Shown: positions 1-7,037 of the stretch, piece after piece | Position numbering within the stretch: position 1 is the stretch's first letter | How the letters are laid out: every line of letters begins with the position of its first letter | NCBI RefSeq assembly: GCF_000336955.1 | Contig: NZ_AOLI01000034.1 | Location: 8,823-53,862, forward strand | Source: Haloferax larsenii JCM 13917 | Lineage (GTDB): Archaea; Halobacteriota; Halobacteria; Halobacteriales; Haloferacaceae | DNA: 45,040 bases | Direction: 5' to 3' | The notes under the pieces: generated by a model | What the model saw: only the letters and a program-made list of their open reading frames with translations | Database searches by the model: none | Told to the model about the DNA's origin: nothing | Position numbers and translations under genes: made by a program

Positions 1-1
1 C

Positions 2-364
2 CCCGAACTCGCCATCCTCGGCGGGCAGAAAATCATGGCCGACCGTACCTACGGCGTTCTCGCGAACGGTGTGGTCGTCGGCTTCATCGCCATCGTTCCC
101 TTCCTCAACAAAGGAAGCGCCAGACGCCCGGTCGAAGAGCCGTTCTGGGCGGCCGTCGGCGTCTTCGGTGTGGTCTTCGCGCTGACCATCTCGCTGTTGG
201 CGGTCAAGAACCTCATGCCGATGAACGTCGACCTGCTGTTCGACCTGACGTTCCTGCTCCCAATCGTCCTCGGCATCGTCACCTACGCGGTGCTCAAGAC
301 GATGCAAGAGGGATACATGTACAACCTCAACCGCCGCTACTACCGGCTCAGACCGCCACGATAG
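2..364 (+). CDS. cytochrome b C-terminal domain protein (petD-like), 5' truncated by contig start
   Basis: This is the C-terminal part of a cytochrome bc-type quinol oxidase subunit carrying the last transmembrane helices. The frame is open from base 2 and gives 120 residues. They match residues 135 to 254 of the complete petD at 38219-38983, with 12 substitutions by my count (about 90 percent identity). The ATG at base 35 is internal, so the real start lies outside the window. Two or three hydrophobic helices are visible, and the protein ends in the same Arg/Tyr-rich tail as the complete copy. It is therefore a second paralogous petD, on the opposite strand. Whether a petB partner lies upstream cannot be seen. 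Bases 1-120 differ from the other copy at one position only, which probably explains why the assembly stops here. Confidence 0.9.
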   Translation, partial: PELAILGGQKIMADRTYGVLANGVVVGFIAIVPFLNKGSARRPVEEPFWAAVGVFGVVFALTISLLAVKNLMPMNVDLLFDLTFLLPIVLGIVTYAVLKTMQEGYMYNLNRRYYRLRPPR

Positions 365-374
365 GGGCTTTTGG

Positions 375-680
375 TCACGGGACCGCGACGCTGGTCCTGT
401 ACACCGACCCGTCGTAGCGGACGTAGCCGGGGTCGATGAACTCGTTTCGGTCGGTTCCCTTCTGAATCGTCGCGCCACCGTCTGTTTTGAGCGCCTGCTG
501 GAACACCGACTGCTGCTCCGGTGAGAGGTTCTCGAACGAGACGGCACCCTCGCCCGCCGGCAGTTCGTCGACCGCCTCGACGGTCAACTGGCCCGTCCCG
601 TTGCTCCCGCCGAGACAGCCCGCAGAGAGCACGACGAGCACGACGACGAGTGAAACGGTGACCGAACCGGTGAGTCGCAT
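375..680 (-). CDS. small haloarchaeal lipoprotein, uncharacterised
   Basis: A 101-residue protein with an N-terminal hydrophobic stretch ending in a lipobox (LSAGC, Cys22), so a membrane-anchored lipoprotein facing outward is likely. The mature part has no motif I recognise. Its C-terminal half (NEFIDPGYVRYDG, then a short tail) is shared with the protein at 819-1124, which makes the two tandem paralogs. Start is ATG at 680. A TATA-like element at 702-708 (complement) lies about 26 bp upstream, which fits a leaderless transcript. It is convergent with the petD fragment, with a gap of only 10 bp. Function is unknown. Confidence 0.75.
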   Translation of the reverse strand: MRLTGSVTVSLVVVLVVLSAGCLGGSNGTGQLTVEAVDELPAGEGAVSFENLSPEQQSVFQQALKTDGGATIQKGTDRNEFIDPGYVRYDGSVYRTSVAVP

Positions 681-701
681 GCCCGACGGTCCACCGTTAG
701 G

Positions 702-708
702 AATAAAA
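702..708 (-). promoter_or_regulatory. TATA-like box of the small lipoprotein gene
   Basis: The complement reads TTTTATT, centred about 26 bp before the ATG at 680. This is the usual haloarchaeal spacing for a leaderless mRNA. Confidence 0.5.
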
Positions 709-730
709 GTGACTCCGGTTGCGCTGCGAC

Positions 731-796
731 ATTCGAGACGCGAACGTGTCGTGACAGTCGAGATACGAATGCATTCGACGGTCGAGACGTGAACGG
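731..796. repeat. imperfect tandem repeat, about 24 bp x 2.7
   Basis: Units start at 731, 756 and 780 with cores TCGAGACGCGAACG, TCGAGATACGAATG and TCGAGACGTGAACG. The repeat lies just downstream of the stop of the gene at 819-1124 and upstream of the promoter of the gene at 375-680. It is one of several post-stop duplications in this window. Confidence 0.6.
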
Positions 797-818
797 CAGA
801 AAATCCGCGTGCGACGAC

Positions 819-1124
819 TCAGTTCGACGTGACGGTCGTCTTGTAGATGCCACCGTCGTAGCGGACGTAGCCGGGGTCGATGAATTCGTTACGCGCGGCT
901 TCGTTCGGTAGTTCGACGCCGTCTCCCGTCTGGAGCGCCTCTCGGAAGGCCTCGCGTTGGTCGGGGTCGAGGTTGTGGAAGGAGACTGCACCCTGTCCCT
1001 GCGGGAGGTCGTCTACCTGTTCGACGGTCAGCGTTCCTGCGGACCCGCCCAGTATTCCGAACGCGACCACGGCCACGACGGCCACGACGACGACACCGGC
1101 GACAGTTCGGCCATCGAGTTCCAT
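819..1124 (-). CDS. small membrane-anchored protein, paralog of the neighbouring lipoprotein
   Basis: A protein of about 101 residues with an N-terminal transmembrane helix (Val/Ala-rich) but no lipobox cysteine. The rest aligns with the protein at 375-680. Shared segments include LTVEQVDDLP versus LTVEAVDELP, GAVSF and RNEFIDPGYVRYDG. The two genes are a tandem duplication whose membrane anchors have diverged, one being lipid-anchored and one a helix. An alternative ATG lies two codons upstream, at 1130. The conserved YVRYDGxxY tail suggests a common structural role, but I cannot assign a function. Confidence 0.72.
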   Translation of the reverse strand: MELDGRTVAGVVVVAVVAVVAFGILGGSAGTLTVEQVDDLPQGQGAVSFHNLDPDQREAFREALQTGDGVELPNEAARNEFIDPGYVRYDGGIYKTTVTSN

Positions 1125-1203
1125 AGCCATCGCTCGGCAGTCAGGACAGATAGCGGCTGCGAAACTGTGCTGGGATTCGAGGGTAAAATCTCGCTCGGGA
1201 GAC

Positions 1204-3294
1204 TTACTGGACCTTGGTACCGGGGACGGCGTCCTCGTAGGTCGTCAGCAGGTCGGCCTGCTCACCTGCGGCCAACAGCATGCCGTTGGACTCGGTGCCG
1301 AACAGCTCGGCCTTTTCGAGGTTGGCGACGATGATGACCTTCTTGCCAGCCAGTTCCGAGAGGTCGTGGAGCTGTTTGATTCCGGCGACGATTTGACGCT
1401 CTTCGACGCCGATGTCGACGGTCAGCTTGGCGAGTTTGTCGGCTCCGTCGATGCCTTCGGCGTCGAGAATCTCGCCGACGCGAAGGTCGAGGTCCTGGAA
1501 CTCCTCGAAGGAGATGCGGTCGTCGGCGATGGGTTCGAGGTCAGAGTCGGCTTCCATATCGTCGTCTGCGTCCTCCTCCGCCTCGTCGCTTTCGGATTCC
1601 GTCGCAGCGACGCGCTCGGCGAGCTTTTCGTTGAGTTCCTCGACGCGGTCGTCTTCGATTTTCTCGAAGAGCGCTTCGGGTTCGTCGAACGACGCTGCCG
1701 GGGCCTCGAAGGCTACATCGACGCCGACGTCCGCGACAGCGCCGTCTTCGCCGAGTTGCTCCCAGAGCGCCTGCATCTTGTCGGGTGCGACGGGCTGGAA
1801 GAGGACGGCGACGGCCTTCGCAATCTGGACGCAGTCGCGGATGACCTGTGCGGCGGTCTCGGGGTCCTCGTCGGTGAGCTTCCACGGTTCGTTCCGCTGG
1901 ATGTACTCGTTGCCGAACTGCGCGAGGCGGACCGCGGCGTTGCCGGACTTCCGAATCGAGTAGTCGTTGATACCGGCTTCGAACTCCTCGATGGCTTCCT
2001 CGATACGGTCGCGGACTTCGGCGGAGAGGTCTGCTTCCGGCGTCCCCTCGAAGTTGCGGTAGGCAAAGAGCATCGAGCGGTAGAGGAAGTTGCCGACGGT
2101 GCCGACGAGTTCGTTGTTCACGCGCTCTTGGAACTTCGACCACGAGAAGTCCACGTCCTGCTGGAACCCGCCGTTGGTGGCGAGGTAGTAGCGAAGCAGG
2201 TCGGGGTGGAAGCCCTCGTCGAGGTACTCGTCGGCCCAGACGGCGCGGTTGCGCGACGTGGAGAAGCCTTTGCCGTTGAGCGTGATGAAGCCGGAGGCCA
2301 TGACGGCGCGCGGTTCCGTGTAGCCCGCGCCTTTGAGCATCGCCGGCCAGAAGACGGTGTGGTGCTGGATGATGTCGCGGCCGATGATGTGGACGATATC
2401 ACCGCCGGATTCGGAGCCTTCCGACTCCTTCCACGCGGCCTCCCAGTCGAAGGTGTCGGCACCGACGCGCTCTGTGTACTGCTTCGTCGAGGCGATGTAT
2501 TCGATAGGCGCGTCTACCCAGACGTAGAGGACGAGTTCGCCCTCGTCGTCGTCGGGGTAGTCGATACCCCAGTCCATGTCGCGGGTGATACACCAGTCTT
2601 GCAGTTCGCCCTCTATCCACTCGCGCGGCTGGTTCTGCGCGTTCGAGGTGCCTTCGAGGCGGTCGATGAACTCCTGAAGGTACTCTTGGAGGTCCGAAAC
2701 GGCGAAGAACTTGTGTTCGCGCTCGCGGTACTCCGCGGGGTTGCCGGTGCGAACCGACGTCGGGTTCTCGATTTCGCCGGGTTCGAGGTGGCGACCACAG
2801 CCTTCGTCACACTCGTCGCCGCGGGCGTGTGCGCCGCAGTACGGGCAGGTCCCCTCGACGTAGCGGTCGGGGAGCCACTGGTCCGCGTCGGGGTCGTAGG
2901 CGACCGGAATCTCTTTTTCGTAGACGTAGCCCTCGGCTTCGAGCGTGCGGACGATTTCCTGCGTCAGTTCGGTGTTCGTCTCGTCGTGGGTGTGGCCGTA
3001 GTTGTCGAAGTCGATGTTGAACCGCGGGAACGTCGCCTCGTACTTCTCGTGGTGGCGAAGCGCGAACTCCTCGGGTGTGACGCCCTCTTCTTCGGCGTTG
3101 ACGGCGACCGGGGTGCCGTGCATGTCCGAACCGCTGACGAAGGCGGTCTCTTGGCCGAGTGTTCGCAGCGAGCGACTGTAGATGTCGCCGCCGACGTACG
3201 TTCGAAGGTGGCCGATGTGGAGGTCGCCGTTGGCGTAGGGCAACCCGCACGTCACCACCGCTGGGTTTTGTGTGGGGAAATCCTCGTGACTCAT
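1204..3294 (-). CDS. metG: methionine--tRNA ligase
   Basis: A class I aminoacyl-tRNA synthetase of 696 residues that charges tRNA-Met in the cytoplasm. The HIGH motif is at residues 26-29. A zinc knuckle uses Cys150, Cys153, Cys162 and Cys166. The KMSKS loop appears as KGFSTS at 342-347, the STS variant usual for this family. The anticodon-binding helical domain follows, then an acidic linker near 560-590. The last ~105 residues are an EMAP/Trbp-like tRNA-binding OB fold (from ISFEEFQDLDLRVG), typical of dimeric MetRS. Length is normal. The start is the ATG at 3294. About 29 bp upstream a TTTA element lies inside a perfect inverted repeat (3315-3331), suggesting a promoter that gives a leaderless mRNA. 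The downstream gene on the same strand is the small anchored protein, and the upstream one is the LiaF-like protein. Confidence 0.97.
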   Translation of the reverse strand: MSHEDFPTQNPAVVTCGLPYANGDLHIGHLRTYVGGDIYSRSLRTLGQETAFVSGSDMHGTPVAVNAEEEGVTPEEFALRHHEKYEATFPRFNIDFDNYGHTHDETNTELTQEIVRTLEAEGYVYEKEIPVAYDPDADQWLPDRYVEGTCPYCGAHARGDECDEGCGRHLEPGEIENPTSVRTGNPAEYREREHKFFAVSDLQEYLQEFIDRLEGTSNAQNQPREWIEGELQDWCITRDMDWGIDYPDDDEGELVLYVWVDAPIEYIASTKQYTERVGADTFDWEAAWKESEGSESGGDIVHIIGRDIIQHHTVFWPAMLKGAGYTEPRAVMASGFITLNGKGFSTSRNRAVWADEYLDEGFHPDLLRYYLATNGGFQQDVDFSWSKFQERVNNELVGTVGNFLYRSMLFAYRNFEGTPEADLSAEVRDRIEEAIEEFEAGINDYSIRKSGNAAVRLAQFGNEYIQRNEPWKLTDEDPETAAQVIRDCVQIAKAVAVLFQPVAPDKMQALWEQLGEDGAVADVGVDVAFEAPAASFDEPEALFEKIEDDRVEELNEKLAERVAATESESDEAEEDADDDMEADSDLEPIADDRISFEEFQDLDLRVGEILDAEGIDGADKLAKLTVDIGVEERQIVAGIKQLHDLSELAGKKVIIVANLEKAELFGTESNGMLLAAGEQADLLTTYEDAVPGTKVQ

Positions 3295-3314
3295 ATGTGT
3301 CGTGTATCTCGGAT

Positions 3315-3331
3315 GCGGGCCTAAAGCCCGC
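3315..3331 (-). promoter_or_regulatory. inverted repeat around a TATA-like core upstream of metG
   Basis: On the minus strand GCGGGC-TTTAG-GCCCGC is a perfect 6-bp inverted repeat. Its centre, CTTTAG, sits about 29 bp before the metG ATG, where a TATA box is expected. It could be an operator over the promoter, or an RNA hairpin if transcription starts further upstream. Confidence 0.4.
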
Positions 3332-3349
3332 CGGTACGGATGTGTCTGT

Positions 3350-3495
3350 CAGTCGATGCGGAGACGGCCCGGGGTTCGCCGGGTTCGGACTCGCCGTGTG
3401 TTACCGCGGCGAGCACCGAGAACGGGTCCACCCGTGGCTAAAAGGAAACGCGCATGCGCATGTTGTCGGGGAGGCCCGTCGCTGTCACACCGAAA
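3350..3495 (-). ncRNA. candidate structured RNA or long structured metG leader
   Basis: This 264-bp gene-free stretch (3295-3558) holds three consecutive strong inverted repeats: ACGGG/CCCGT at 3422-3435, CTCGCCG/CGGCGAG near 3390-3412, and CCCGG/CCGGG near 3368-3383. Outer GACGG/CCGTC pairing is possible. On the minus strand a good TATA box (TTTTATAT) lies near 3514-3521, which places a start near 3490. The second stem contains CGCCGCGGTAA at 3401-3411, the core string of the 16S rRNA 530 loop. It is not tRNA, SRP RNA or RNase P RNA as far as I can tell. The strand is inferred from the TATA box only. A plain long 5' leader of metG is the main alternative. Confidence 0.3.
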
Positions 3496-3558
3496 CGAAA
3501 GCAGAGGGCGAATATAAAATGTCGGGCTTACTACCGTCGACGGCCAGCGACGCCGAGT

Positions 3559-4236
3559 TCAGTCTTTGACCGTCACGCCACCGAAGGCACAGAAGCCCGA
3601 GACGACGAGGTCTACCGAGTCGTGGGTCGGTTCCTGTCTCGGCCGTTCGTCTTCGACACCGCCGAGGACGGGCAACACGTCCAGTTGGACGTTCCAGTCG
3701 CGCGGAACGACGACTTCGACGCCACCGAACAGGCACGTCGTGTTCACCCGGACCGGACTGTCGAGTTCGACCACGTCGCGGAGGTCGAGGTCGACACCGC
3801 CGAAGAGCGCGGTGATGTCGCCACCGGCGAACCGGCCAGTCGTCGCGCGTGCTTCGCGCCCGCCGAAGACGGCGACGAGGTCGACACGGTCGCCCGTGAT
3901 GGGTTCGACGGACGAGCGGAATCGGCCGAGTGCCATCGAAAGCCCGAGGATGACGAGCAGGACGGGCCAGAACGACACGAGTTGCGACCCGGTCACGACG
4001 TCGAGCGCGACGGCTTGCCACGCTCCCGCGACGGTGATGAGGACCAGCGGGCCGCCGACGTTGCGGAAGCCGCTGGCGACGAGCGCGTAGACGCCCGCGA
4101 GGACGAACAGTGACGGGACATATCGGAGGAGCCCGGTCGTGTCGTAGAGACCGGTGGTGTTCGCGAGCAGTACGAGGCCGACGACGACGATTGCGCCCCC
4201 GACGACGACCTGATTTGAAATGCGTCTGTAGGCCAT
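3559..4236 (-). CDS. LiaF-like multi-pass membrane protein
   Basis: A 225-residue protein with about four transmembrane helices in the first ~115 residues. A beta-rich C-terminal domain follows, with repeated FGG turns (VAVFGGREA, TALFGGVDL, CLFGGVEV, CAFGGVTV). That repeat is the hallmark of the LiaF/YvqF C-terminal domain (DUF2154), described in bacteria as a membrane-stress sensor and regulator of a histidine kinase. No kinase gene is adjacent, so a stress role here is only inference. I chose ATG 4236 (MAYRRISNQ) over a GTG 16 codons upstream. The longer version would run up to the 28-bp tandem repeat at 4287 and add a non-conserved-looking N-terminus. Confidence 0.75.
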   Translation of the reverse strand: MAYRRISNQVVVGGAIVVVGLVLLANTTGLYDTTGLLRYVPSLFVLAGVYALVASGFRNVGGPLVLITVAGAWQAVALDVVTGSQLVSFWPVLLVILGLSMALGRFRSSVEPITGDRVDLVAVFGGREARATTGRFAGGDITALFGGVDLDLRDVVELDSPVRVNTTCLFGGVEVVVPRDWNVQLDVLPVLGGVEDERPRQEPTHDSVDLVVSGFCAFGGVTVKD

Positions 4237-4286
4237 GGTTCTAGTACACGGCACTGAGAGATAACCCAGACTGCCGATTCTCACAT

Positions 4287-4397
4287 CTTGAGGGGAAACA
4301 GTCAGACTCGGCGCTTGAGGGGGAAACAGTCAGACCCGGCGCTTGAGGGGGAAACAGTCAGACCCGGCGCTTGAGGGGGAAACAGTCAGACCCGCGG
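4287..4397. repeat. 28-bp tandem repeat, four copies
   Basis: Copies are at 4287-4313 (27 bp, variant), 4314-4341, 4342-4369 and 4370-4397 (last bases diverged). The unit begins CTTGAGGGGGAAACAGTCAG. The second and third copies are identical. It lies in the 190-bp gap between the DedA-like gene, whose stop is at 4427, and the start of the LiaF-like gene. It is the cleanest tandem array in the window. No known element resembles it. Confidence 0.9.
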
Positions 4398-4426
4398 ACG
4401 AGAATTCGCGTCCGCGCTGTCGCGGC

Positions 4427-4993
4427 TCAGATAACCGCCGCGATGGCCTCGATACCGACGAGCGTCACGATGAGACGGCCGCAGGAGCCGACGAACGTCG
4501 CCGCGGCGAACTTGAGGTAGTCGTCTTCGAGGACGGCGAAGGCGTAGATAGAGAGCGTGTCGGGGAACCCGGGGACACAGAGGGCGGCGGCGAGCCCGGC
4601 GAAGCCCCAGTTTTGGGCGATTTCGACCGCCTTTCGTTCGGACCACCCCATCACGTCGACCGGGAGTCGCGCGAGGAATCGCTCGAAGTAGCCCGACTCT
4701 TTCGTCTCGCGGCCGATATGGAACGCGAAGACGCTGCCAGCCGACTTGCCCGCGCCGCTGACGAGGATGATGAGCGCGAGGCGGGCACCACGGGACAGGC
4801 CGAGGTCGAGCGGTGCCGCGAGGACGATTTCGCTCACGCCCGGAAGCGCGAACGCGATGAGAAACGAGTAGACGAAGATGATTGCCAATCCGACCCACCC
4901 GGTCGCCGTCTCGACGAGCGACGAGAGCCACGAGAAGTCGGGGAAAACACCGAGTGTCAGGTCAGCGAGCGACACGAGCGCGTCCAGAGTCAC
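4427..4993 (-). CDS. DedA/VTT-domain family membrane protein
   Basis: A 188-residue integral membrane protein resembling the SNARE-associated/VTT (DedA, YqaA) family. Visible features are an N-terminal helix, a long re-entrant-like region (FALPGVSEIVLAAPLDLG), a glycine-rich SGAGKSAGSVFAFHIGR segment, and a C-terminal part with PGFPDTLSIYAFAVLEDDY. DedA proteins are linked to phospholipid scrambling and undecaprenyl or polyprenyl phosphate recycling in other organisms. That role is family knowledge and is not shown here. The VSGAGKS string is a helix segment and not a P-loop. The gene follows mfnA on the same strand with a 44-bp gap, and the 28-bp tandem repeat begins just past its stop. Confidence 0.75.
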   Translation of the reverse strand: MTLDALVSLADLTLGVFPDFSWLSSLVETATGWVGLAIIFVYSFLIAFALPGVSEIVLAAPLDLGLSRGARLALIILVSGAGKSAGSVFAFHIGRETKESGYFERFLARLPVDVMGWSERKAVEIAQNWGFAGLAAALCVPGFPDTLSIYAFAVLEDDYLKFAAATFVGSCGRLIVTLVGIEAIAAVI

Positions 4994-5037
4994 ACCAGAA
5001 GGTCACAACTAGGCGGATGTAAGCTTTCAGGTTCGGG

Positions 5038-6111
5038 TCAGTTACGCGCAGGCGCGCGTGAGATATCGTCGAGGTCGGCGAGGAACGCCCGAAGCGACTC
5101 CCGAGTGACGTGCGGCATGCAGACGACGCGGAGTTCGCCCGAAGCAGTTCGCGAGATGCGCCACCCAAGGTCGCGAAGCGAGTCGAATTCGGGTTCGGGA
5201 AGACGCGCGGCGACAAGCGGGAGTTCCGGTTCGACCGCGTCGTACCCGCGGGCGACGAGTTCGTTGTAGAACCAGTTCGCGTTCGCCTGCTGGCGCTCGT
5301 ACGTGTCGCGGTAGCCGTCGGGCCACAGTTCGCGCATCGCGGCTGCGGCGGACGCGACGCCAGCGCCGCTTCGCGTGCCCGTGAGGCTCGCCTGCGACGC
5401 GGATTCGAGATACGGCGTGTCCACCGCGAGCGCGTCGAGAACCTCCTTATTGCGGAACAAGAGTCCGCCCGCGGGGACGACCGCCTGCCCGTACTTGTGG
5501 GGGTCGATAGTCATGGAGTCGACTGGCGCGTGGGCGAACGACCACTCGTGGTCGGTAAAGGGGAGGATGAAGCCGCCCCACGCGGCGTCGACGTGCATGA
5601 GCGCGCCGACGTCGTGTGCGATGTCGGTCAGTTCGGGAATCGGGTCGACGCGGCCGAACTCGGTCGTGCCGGCGACGCCCGCGACGAGAATCGTGTGGTC
5701 GTCGACCGCTCCGCGGACCGCCTCGGTGTCGGCCCGGTAGTCGCCGTCGACCGGGACGATTCGCAACTCGACGCCGAGTACGTCCGCGGCCTTCTGGAAA
5801 CTGAAGTGGATGCTCTCGGGTGCGACGACGTTCGGGTCGTCGTCTCGGACGAGATTTCGCGCGGCCCGGATGGCCTGAATATTCGCCTCTGTGCCACCGC
5901 TGGCGATGTAGCCGTGTGGCTCGTCGAGGCCGGTTATCTCCCCGAGGGATGCGAGGGCGTCCTCCTCCTGGGCGGCCACCGCTTGGTAGGTGGCTGGGTC
6001 GCCGGGATTCGTCGCCAGAAATCGTTCTGCGGCCTCGCGGGCGGCCGGATGTGGCTTCGTGCACATCGACGAGAGGACGCGGTCGAATTGTTGCGGTGCC
6101 GCGCGCTGCAT
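5038..6111 (-). CDS. mfnA: tyrosine/L-aspartate decarboxylase MfnA-type (PLP)
   Basis: A group II PLP-dependent decarboxylase of 357 residues. Visible are the substrate/PLP segment SGGTEAN (71-77), the PLP-ring aspartate in HVDAAWGG (173-180), and the Schiff-base lysine K206 in DPHKYGQ. Archaeal MfnA enzymes decarboxylate tyrosine for methanofuran or aspartate to beta-alanine for coenzyme A. Haloarchaea lack methanofuran, so aspartate decarboxylation is the more likely job. The start is ATG 6111, giving [16 protein letters not shown], the usual beginning for the family. A TTTACTGG element about 27 bp upstream suits a leaderless transcript. Length is normal and catalytic residues are intact. 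Confidence 0.92.
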   Translation of the reverse strand: MQRAAPQQFDRVLSSMCTKPHPAAREAAERFLATNPGDPATYQAVAAQEEDALASLGEITGLDEPHGYIASGGTEANIQAIRAARNLVRDDDPNVVAPESIHFSFQKAADVLGVELRIVPVDGDYRADTEAVRGAVDDHTILVAGVAGTTEFGRVDPIPELTDIAHDVGALMHVDAAWGGFILPFTDHEWSFAHAPVDSMTIDPHKYGQAVVPAGGLLFRNKEVLDALAVDTPYLESASQASLTGTRSGAGVASAAAAMRELWPDGYRDTYERQQANANWFYNELVARGYDAVEPELPLVAARLPEPEFDSLRDLGWRISRTASGELRVVCMPHVTRESLRAFLADLDDISRAPARN

Positions 6112-6197
6112 GCATCTCTGTATATGGGCCCCCAGTAAATCGGTTCCGCTCCAGTACGACAGGGTGGCTCACTGCGAACTCGATGTCGAGTTCACGT

Positions 6198-6935
6198 TCA
6201 TCCCACGGCCAGCGTCGAGAGAAACAGCGTCGCGTTGTACAGTGCGTGAACCGCGATGGGAACGACGATATTTCCGGTCCGTTCGTAGACGGTCCCGAGG
6301 ACTGCACCGACGAGAAACAGCGTCGTGAGCGGGACGACCACGAGCACGCCGCCTCCGATGAAGTTGAACACGTGAAGCGACGCGAAGATGGCGCTGGCGA
6401 GTGCAATCGCGCCGACGGGGCCGAACGTCGCCCGAAGTCGCCCTTGGACCGCGCCGCGAAAGAGCAGTTCCTCGCCGGGCGCGATGACGAAGATAGAGAG
6501 GAGCGCGAGCGCGACGAGTAGCCGAGGGTCTGCCGTCCCGGATGCACCGAAGACCGACCGAAGCGGGCTGAGGTCGACAACGGTCGACGCGACGAGGAGA
6601 ACCGCGACAGCAGCGAAACTCCCGCCGAGTCCGACGGCGACCCACGTGAGGTCGCGTCGCGTAGGGGTTCGAATCGGCACTCCATCGAGGAGTGTCACGG
6701 CGGCGAGCACACCGACGATGGCGAAGCCGAGCTGAGAGGGTAGCAACGCGACCAGAAGAACGACTGATGGCTCTTCGGCGAGCGGGATGCCGAGTGCTAG
6801 CAAGGGCACGAACGCCGCGATAGTGAGGACGACCCCGAGCGCGAGACCGGCGACGACGATGGCGAGTGCCACGGCGACGGCGCGAACGTGGGCGAGGACG
6901 CCCGTGCGGGAGGGTACCGCTGCGATGGAGGGCAT
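6198..6935 (-). CDS. CPBP family intramembrane glutamic protease
   Basis: A 245-residue polytopic membrane protein of the CAAX/Abi (CPBP, Rce1-like) family. The three catalytic motifs are present: EELLFRG (Glu155, Glu156, Arg160), FASLH (Phe184 to His188) and HALYN (His230 to Asn234). Seven to eight hydrophobic helices can be counted. Family members cleave prenylated or other membrane peptides, and in bacteria some give bacteriocin immunity. The substrate here is unknown. The gene stands alone between mfnA and ppsA on the same strand with gaps of about 90-100 bp, so it is probably transcribed separately. Confidence 0.88.
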   Translation of the reverse strand: MPSIAAVPSRTGVLAHVRAVAVALAIVVAGLALGVVLTIAAFVPLLALGIPLAEEPSVVLLVALLPSQLGFAIVGVLAAVTLLDGVPIRTPTRRDLTWVAVGLGGSFAAVAVLLVASTVVDLSPLRSVFGASGTADPRLLVALALLSIFVIAPGEELLFRGAVQGRLRATFGPVGAIALASAIFASLHVFNFIGGGVLVVVPLTTLFLVGAVLGTVYERTGNIVVPIAVHALYNATLFLSTLAVG

Positions 6936-7037
6936 GGGAGACAGACGAATCGGTCAGCCTAGAGAGACGACGGTGACGGACAAAAAGGCGGGCGTCGAGT
7001 GTTCGAAGTTCGATACCGAAAAACCGCGCGCCGCGGC

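Noticed and set aside
880-3324. Very long plus-strand open frame opposite metG
   Set aside because: It is antisense to an intact methionyl-tRNA synthetase and results from the GC-rich codon bias. Its translation has no family features.
3370-3395. GGTTCGGACTC as a tRNA T-arm
   Set aside because: No acceptor stem, D-arm or anticodon arm can be folded around it.
4287-4397. 28-bp repeats as a CRISPR array
   Set aside because: Copies are directly adjacent with no spacers, and no cas genes are present.
4755-4775. SGAGKS in the DedA-like protein as a P-loop
   Set aside because: It lies in a hydrophobic helix of a membrane protein without other NTPase motifs.
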